Below, piece by piece: positions 6,547-10,367 of a DNA stretch of 10,367 nucleotides. Source of the stretch: Bacteroidaceae bacterium (GTDB lineage: Bacteria > Bacteroidota > Bacteroidia > Bacteroidales > Bacteroidaceae). The stretch covers positions 1 through 10,367 of the forward strand of contig JAFNWA010000124.1 in NCBI GenBank assembly GCA_017383665.1, given 5' to 3'. The notes below the pieces were generated by a model that ran no database searches, was not told where the DNA came from, and was given only the letters and a program-made list of their open reading frames with translations. How positions within the stretch are numbered: the stretch's first letter is position 1; the number at the start of each line of letters is the position of its first letter. A program made the position numbers and the translations under genes.

Positions 6547-8395
6547 CAGAAAGATTACTGATTGGTTGCCAACCACACGCAAGGAGGCTGAGCTGCGCGG
6601 ATGGGATGAACTGGATGTGGTAATGTTCAGCGGCGACGCGTATGTTGACCACCCCTCGTTCGGTGCGGCGGTAATAGGGCGCATGCTTGAGGCCGAAGGC
6701 CTGCGTGTAGCAATTGTTCCGCAACCCAACTGGCAGGACGACCTGCGCGACTTCAAGAAGATGGGACGCCCCAGACTCTTCTTTGGAATATCGGCAGGTT
6801 GCATGGACTCCATGGTGAACAAATATACTGCGGCAAAGCGATTCCGCAGCGAGGATGCATACTCACCCGGCGGCAAACACAGTATGCGCCCCGAATATGC
6901 AACCACGGTATATTCTACCATACTAAAGAAGTTATACCCCGATGCACCTGTAGTCATTGGAGGAATAGAAGCGTCAATGCGCCGTTTCACGCACTATGAC
7001 TATTGGCAGGATTGCCTCAAAAAGAGCATTCTCGTTGACAGTAAGGCCGATGTTCTTGTATATGGCATGGGTGAGCAACCCTTGACTGCCCTGTGTAAGG
7101 CAATGCAGGCAAAACTACAGGAGAGCGGTGCCGAATACATGACAGCCGCCGATGCGCGCGAGATTACCAAGGAGATACGCCAGACAGGATTCCTTGCACG
7201 CAAGAGCGACATAGCCATTGACGAGACACATGACAAGGTGCTGGCACCCCACAGCGAGTGCCTTGCCGACAAGGCCAAGCAGGCCGCCAACTTCCTTGCA
7301 ATAGAGAGAGAGTCGAACAAGGTAAATGCAAAAAGACTGATACAGGAAACTGCCGAAGGCATGGTGGTAATAAATCCTCCATTCCCCACAATGACAACCG
7401 AGCAACTCGATCACAGTTTTGACCTGCCCTATACACGCCTGCCCCACCCCAAATACAACGGCAAGCGCATACCGGCATACGACATGATTAAGCACTCGGT
7501 GAACATACACCGCGGCTGTTTTGGTGGTTGCGCATTCTGCACTATTTCGGCACACCAAGGCAAGTTCATCGTCAACCGCAGCGAGGAGAGTATCTTGCGC
7601 GAGATAAAGGAGATTGCCAAGATGGAGGATTTCAAGGGCTACCTGAGCGACCTTGGAGGCCCGTCGGCAAACATGTACATGATGAAGGGCAAAAACAGCG
7701 ACCTCTGCGCCAAGTGTTCACGCCCGTCGTGCATACAGCCAAAGATATGCCCCAACATGAACATTGACCACAGCGCGCTGCTCGAACTGTACAAGAAGGT
7801 GGATGCACTGCCATGCATAAAGAAGAGTTTCATTGGCAGCGGTGTAAGATACGACATGCTACTCCACAGAACGGGCAACAAGCGGCTCGACGACGCGAGT
7901 GACAGATATACCGAGGAGTTGATAAGAAATCATGTCAGCGGCCGTCTGAAGGTGGCTCCCGAGCACACAAACGATGCTGTACTAAAGCTCATGCGCAAGC
8001 CATCGTTCAAGCAGTTCCATGAATTCAAACGGATATTCGACCGCATCAACAACAAGCACAACCTGAAGCAGCAGATTATCCCCTACTTCATAAGCAGCCA
8101 CCCCGGCAGCACTGTAGAGGCGATGGCCGAGCTTGCTGCGGAGACAAAGCAACTGAACTTTCACCTGGAGCAGGTACAGGACTTCACCCCTACCCCAATG
8201 ACAATGGCTACGGAGATGTACTACACAGGCATAAACCCCGAAACAGGAGAAAAGGTATATGTTGCTCGCTCAATGAAGGACAAGGAGGCACAAAGGAGAT
8301 TCTTCTTCTGGTACAAGCCCGAGGAGCGCAAGCAGATTGCACAGTTGCTGCGCAGGATGGGAAGGAATGACCTTGTAAAGAAATTGGGAATATAA
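6539..8395 (+). CDS. ygiQ: YgiQ family radical SAM protein
   Basis: This encodes 618 residues. Residues about 1-310 match the YgiQ N-terminal domain (WLPTTRKEAELRGWDELDVV at 9-28; GISAGCMDSMVN at 83-94; YGMGEQP at 175-181). The radical SAM core follows with the CxxxCxxC [4Fe-4S] motif at Cys327, Cys331, Cys334. A second cysteine cluster lies inside the core at Cys390, Cys393, Cys398, Cys404, typical of the family and suggesting another iron-sulfur site or zinc. The motif KVAPEHTNDAVLKLMRKP spans 471-488. The C-terminus corresponds to the short conserved YgiQ tail domain (QVQDFTPTPMTMATEMYYTG, 545-564). The enzyme should cleave S-adenosylmethionine to start radical chemistry, but I know of no established substrate. 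It starts inside the end of the 109-residue gene and is last in the operon; its stop codon lies within the terminator stem. Confidence 0.95.
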   Translation: MSNRKITDWLPTTRKEAELRGWDELDVVMFSGDAYVDHPSFGAAVIGRMLEAEGLRVAIVPQPNWQDDLRDFKKMGRPRLFFGISAGCMDSMVNKYTAAKRFRSEDAYSPGGKHSMRPEYATTVYSTILKKLYPDAPVVIGGIEASMRRFTHYDYWQDCLKKSILVDSKADVLVYGMGEQPLTALCKAMQAKLQESGAEYMTAADAREITKEIRQTGFLARKSDIAIDETHDKVLAPHSECLADKAKQAANFLAIERESNKVNAKRLIQETAEGMVVINPPFPTMTTEQLDHSFDLPYTRLPHPKYNGKRIPAYDMIKHSVNIHRGCFGGCAFCTISAHQGKFIVNRSEESILREIKEIAKMEDFKGYLSDLGGPSANMYMMKGKNSDLCAKCSRPSCIQPKICPNMNIDHSALLELYKKVDALPCIKKSFIGSGVRYDMLLHRTGNKRLDDASDRYTEELIRNHVSGRLKVAPEHTNDAVLKLMRKPSFKQFHEFKRIFDRINNKHNLKQQIIPYFISSHPGSTVEAMAELAAETKQLNFHLEQVQDFTPTPMTMATEMYYTGINPETGEKVYVARSMKDKEAQRRFFFWYKPEERKQIAQLLRRMGRNDLVKKLGI

Positions 8396-8435
8396 AAAGA
8401 ATTGGGTTCCATTTAACCGGAACCCAATTCTTTTT
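8394..8435. terminator. Bidirectional intrinsic terminator, 17-bp perfect stem
   Basis: Positions 8394-8410 and 8419-8435 are perfect reverse complements, with an 8-base loop (ATTTAACC). The left arm begins AAAAAG and the right arm ends CTTTTT, so both strands produce a stem whose 3' side is a U-tract. It serves the plus-strand operon ending with ygiQ and, from the other side, the minus-strand rubredoxin gene. The left arm starts inside the TAA stop codon of ygiQ (8393-8395). Confidence 0.92.
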
Positions 8436-8562
8436 ATAATATCAGACATAGAGTCACGCAGCTTTAACCTTGGCTGTACTCGTGATGAAACGCTAAAGCA
8501 AACTTTATGTTTCGCTCGTTGGCTTTCACATTTCAGATTTCACCTTAGAAAGCTATTACCTC
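8436..8562. other. Unexplained spacer with a hairpin and a tiny open frame
   Basis: The 127 bp between the terminator and the rubredoxin stop look less AT-rich than the other gaps here. A hairpin can form from GAAAC (8487-8491) plus TAAAG (8494-8498) against CTTTA (8503-8507) plus GTTTC (8509-8513), with a CAAA loop. On the minus strand a 21-codon frame opens at a GTG at 8529 and stops at 8464 (VKANERNIKFALAFHHEYSQ then Gly). I do not call it a gene: there is no clear ribosome site and it is very short. It may be part of a dispersed repeat. Confidence 0.35.
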
Positions 8563-8724
8563 TTACTCCTCTACCTCAAACTCATCCTTGCCTACGCCGC
8601 ACAAAGGGCAGACATAGTCATCGGGGAGGTTCTCAAATGCAACACCTGGTTCAATACCCTGCTCTGGGTCACCAATCTCCGGGTCATAGACCCACTGACA
8701 CACTGTACAGATATACTTTTTCAT
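8563..8724 (-). CDS. Rubredoxin
   Basis: I start at the ATG at 8724, giving 53 residues, the standard rubredoxin size; the frame is open further upstream but those extra residues run through the leader and promoter box and do not fit the family. Four cysteines in two CxxC loops, Cys6-Cys9 and Cys39-Cys42, bind one iron. The aromatic core (Tyr4, Trp11, Tyr13, Phe30) and the motif DPEIGDPEQGI are typical. Rubredoxin is a small cytoplasmic one-electron carrier, in anaerobes often feeding peroxide- or superoxide-reducing enzymes. AGGA six to nine bases before the ATG is an unusually good ribosome site for this group. The gene lies 146 bases after the sirtuin gene on the same strand but has its own promoter box, so it is probably transcribed alone as well. 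Confidence 0.97.
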   Translation of the reverse strand: MKKYICTVCQWVYDPEIGDPEQGIEPGVAFENLPDDYVCPLCGVGKDEFEVEE

Positions 8725-8748
8725 AATTATCCTGATTTTAATATTAAA

Positions 8749-8756
8749 CAAACTTA
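8749..8756 (-). promoter_or_regulatory. Bacteroidetes -7 promoter box of rubredoxin
   Basis: On the minus strand positions 8756-8749 read TAAGTTTG, an exact fit to TAnnTTTG. Transcription would start near 8742, leaving a leader of about 18 nt before the ATG at 8724. No good -33 TTTG is visible at the expected distance. Confidence 0.5.
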
Positions 8757-8791
8757 GGGAACAAATGTTCATACAGGTTTAAATCCCAAGA

Positions 8792-8853
8792 GCATCTGTT
8801 ACTGATGCAAATTTAACGCATTTAACAAAAAAACCGCAACAAAATCTGTTAAA
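8792..8853 (-). terminator. Possible weak transcription end after the sirtuin gene
   Basis: Downstream of the sirtuin stop, TTTAACA (8821-8827) pairs with TGTTAAA (8847-8853) around a 19-base loop, and a second small hairpin pairs GCATC (8792-8796) with GATGC (8804-8808). Neither is a textbook terminator: stems are short, and the T-run on the minus strand falls in the first loop. Read-through into rubredoxin is possible. Confidence 0.22.
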
Positions 8854-8870
8854 TTATTCTAATATTACAA

Positions 8871-9575
8871 TCATTCCATTTTATTAAAATATTCATCTAT
8901 AAGAGTTCGCATTCCTTCCGATGCACCTTTCTTGATAGTAATGACATCTCGCCTTGCTGCATGCACCTCATTAGGATCAATGAGAAACACCGGAATACCC
9001 GACGGCACATAGTTAAGTAATCCGGCAGCCGGATAGACATTGAGAGAAGTGCCAATGATGACAAAGACATCAATGCCGGCAAGGGCATCTATGGCATCTT
9101 CCATTTTTGGAACAGCCTCACCGAACCACACTATGAAAGGTCGCAACTGCGAGCCATCGGCGGCGATGTCGCCGAGTTTAAGATCGGCAGCGGGAGACTG
9201 TAGGGTACATACATAATCGGGGTTCTGAGGCTCGCGCGACGAACAGGCCTTCATTAGCTCACCATGCAGGTGAATAACATGAGTTGAGCCGGCACGCTCG
9301 TGCAGGTCATCGACATTCTGAGTAACAACAGTCACTGAGAACTGCTTCTCGAGCGACGCGACCAGCTTGTGCCCTTCATTGGGCTCTACCGTGAGCAGTT
9401 CACGACGGCGCTTATTGTAGAACTCAAGCACAAGTGCCGGATTTGCAGCATAGCCCTCGGGAGTTGCAACCTGCTCCACAGGGTAGTTATCCCATAGGCC
9501 ACCGCCACCACGGAAGGTTCCCAGACCGCTTTCAACACTCATTCCGGCACCGGTTAGTATTACTATGCGTTTCAT
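8871..9575 (-). CDS. cobB: Sir2-family NAD-dependent protein deacylase, class III (SIRT5/CobB-like)
   Basis: This encodes 234 residues, the length of a compact bacterial sirtuin. It removes acyl groups from protein lysines, consuming NAD+ and releasing nicotinamide and O-acyl-ADP-ribose. The NAD site begins at once with GAGMSVESGLGTFRG (9-23). TQNVDDLHERAG (85-96) and the catalytic His104 in HLHGE follow, then GTSLNVYPAAG (175-185). Tyr53 and Arg56 in EFYNKR sit where SIRT5-type enzymes carry the Tyr-x-x-Arg pair that binds succinyl or malonyl groups, so desuccinylase activity is plausible. The usual two CxxC pairs for structural zinc are missing: only Cys111 and Cys123 occur in that stretch. 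The first ATG (9575) directly precedes the NAD motif, so the start is secure. It follows the SusD terminator; I see no clear promoter box in the 27 bases before it. Confidence 0.95.
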   Translation of the reverse strand: MKRIVILTGAGMSVESGLGTFRGGGGLWDNYPVEQVATPEGYAANPALVLEFYNKRRRELLTVEPNEGHKLVASLEKQFSVTVVTQNVDDLHERAGSTHVIHLHGELMKACSSREPQNPDYVCTLQSPAADLKLGDIAADGSQLRPFIVWFGEAVPKMEDAIDALAGIDVFVIIGTSLNVYPAAGLLNYVPSGIPVFLIDPNEVHAARRDVITIKKGASEGMRTLIDEYFNKME

Positions 9576-9602
9576 ACTTTTTGTTACTTTTATTTTAAAA
9601 CA

Positions 9603-9628
9603 AGAGGGTGACTTCTAAGCCACCCTCT
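9603..9628 (-). terminator. Intrinsic terminator of the SusD-family gene
   Basis: AGAGGGTG (9603-9610) pairs perfectly with CACCCTCT (9621-9628); the 10-base interior can add two more pairs. On the minus strand the stem is followed by TGTTTTAAAATA, giving a U-rich tail. It starts 12 bases after the SusD stop codon and lies just ahead of the sirtuin gene. Confidence 0.85.
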
Positions 9629-9640
9629 GTGAGTTATAGA

Positions 9641-10367
9641 TTATTCGTTAGGAAGTTCTCCTGTGGGAATATCCTCGGGGTCAACAGGCTGAATAACCTC
9701 CCCGGGAAGTGGCAGATACCAGTTGGCTTCATCTTTCATTCGGCTATACAATTCGGCATCAAACTGGAAATTGGGACTGCGGTATGTTACATCGTTATCA
9801 AATGCACGGCCCGCCACACGCTTGGCAAGGACATCGTTGTCGCCCATAGCCTTTGCAAAACGGATGAGGTCGCCAAAGCGTGTACCCTCCCAAGCAAGCT
9901 CAAGAGCAAGCTCATCGATAACGAGATCGGCAATGTAGTTCAATGAATCGTCATAGGTGATAGGACGCGACAGTGTCTCTACCTTGTTATCAACCTCGGT
10001 CAAGCCCAAGTAGCGTGCGATACATGTATCGGTCAAAGCGTAGTAGATGTTACGCTCGCTATCGCCGCAACCGCGTGAATGAATACCCGCATTATTCCTG
10101 AATGCATCGGCAGTGAAGTTAAATCTTAACGAGTCTGTGCAAGAAGCAAGATATGTATTGATCAATGTATCATTATTTATCTCTATGATTTTATCTACAG
10201 GAAGTGTTGGATCATTAGAGAAAATTGTATCACTCACATATGTTGTATCATTTGCATACCTGGGGTTCTGCAATAGTTGGTAATTATTCTTCACACCAAC
10301 CTTAAGAATGTTCATAGCGAGATCCATTGCACCTATATAACCCTGGTGTTCCAAACCAACCAGAGCC
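9641..10367 (-). CDS. SusD/RagB family nutrient-binding outer-membrane lipoprotein, C-terminal part only
   Basis: The last 241 residues are present; the signal peptide, lipobox and TPR-containing N-terminal half lie beyond the right edge. The family signature for the C-terminal helix is clear at about 9852-9917: DELALELAWEGTRFGDLIRF, followed by a stretch like AKAMGDNDVLAKR. Near the end come NWYLPLP and a Pro-rich acidic tail, also usual for this family. SusD proteins sit on the cell surface as the lid of a SusC TonB-dependent transporter and capture glycans or, for RagB, peptides. The matching susC gene is expected further right, upstream on this strand. The substrate cannot be read from this part. 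The segment encoded by about 10140-10300 is richer in A and T and in Asn, Asp and Thr, consistent with the variable ligand-facing region. A strong terminator follows the stop. Confidence 0.92.
   Translation of the reverse strand, partial: ALVGLEHQGYIGAMDLAMNILKVGVKNNYQLLQNPRYANDTTYVSDTIFSNDPTLPVDKIIEINNDTLINTYLASCTDSLRFNFTADAFRNNAGIHSRGCGDSERNIYYALTDTCIARYLGLTEVDNKVETLSRPITYDDSLNYIADLVIDELALELAWEGTRFGDLIRFAKAMGDNDVLAKRVAGRAFDNDVTYRSPNFQFDAELYSRMKDEANWYLPLPGEVIQPVDPEDIPTGELPNE

Noticed and set aside
6400..6990. Minus-strand open frame of 196 codons opposite ygiQ
   Set aside because: Antisense to a well-conserved radical SAM family gene; low-complexity translation without recognisable motifs.
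8725..8772. N-terminal extension of rubredoxin to an ATG at 8772
   Set aside because: The longer form would run through the -7 promoter box and ribosome site, and rubredoxins begin at MKKY-like sequences.
9608..9946. Plus-strand open frame of 112 codons at the right end
   Set aside because: It starts in the terminator stem and runs antisense to the SusD-family C-terminus.
1..10367. CRISPR array, tRNA or rRNA gene, insertion sequence
   Set aside because: No regularly spaced repeats, no cloverleaf-like or ribosomal sequence, and no transposase or paired terminal repeats were seen on either strand.

Overview
The window looks like chromosomal DNA of a Bacteroidetes, most likely order Bacteroidales. 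Pointers are a PorW/SprE-type TPR lipoprotein, a PorX-type response regulator with a PglZ domain, a SusD/RagB family protein, start regions without strong Shine-Dalgarno sequences, and promoter-like boxes of the Bacteroidetes form TAnnTTTG. I cannot fix the genus. I see no tRNA, rRNA, CRISPR array, insertion sequence or phage gene.

Layout. Positions 1-562 (minus) carry an FKBP-type prolyl isomerase cut by the left edge. A 350-bp AT-rich divergent region (563-912) follows, with promoter-like boxes in both directions. Positions 913-8395 (plus) form one tightly packed run of six genes: a small membrane-anchored Cys/His-rich protein, porW/sprE, porX, tsaE, a 109-residue protein of unknown function, and a YgiQ-family radical SAM protein. 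Three of the junctions overlap (4, 4 and 8 bases), one has a 12-base gap and one an 80-base gap. The run ends in a 17-bp perfect stem that should terminate transcription from both sides. On the minus strand beyond it are rubredoxin, a Sir2-family deacylase, and the C-terminal 241 residues of a SusD/RagB protein cut by the right edge, with a clear terminator between the last two.

How the genes fit together. PorW and PorX are known from work on the type IX secretion system (T9SS): PorW/SprE is an outer-membrane-associated lipoprotein needed for secretion or gliding, and PorX is a cytoplasmic response regulator whose output domain is an alkaline-phosphatase-superfamily (PglZ) enzyme. Here they are translationally coupled, preceded by an uncharacterised membrane-anchored protein with a possible metal site, and followed by the tRNA t6A ATPase TsaE. 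Whether this organism has a full T9SS cannot be judged from this window. The SusD fragment implies a SusC/SusD glycan or peptide uptake locus to the right. The most interesting parts are the porW-porX cluster with its unnamed first gene, the zinc-site-poor sirtuin with an apparent Tyr/Arg acyl-selectivity pair, and an unexplained stretch between the terminator and rubredoxin.
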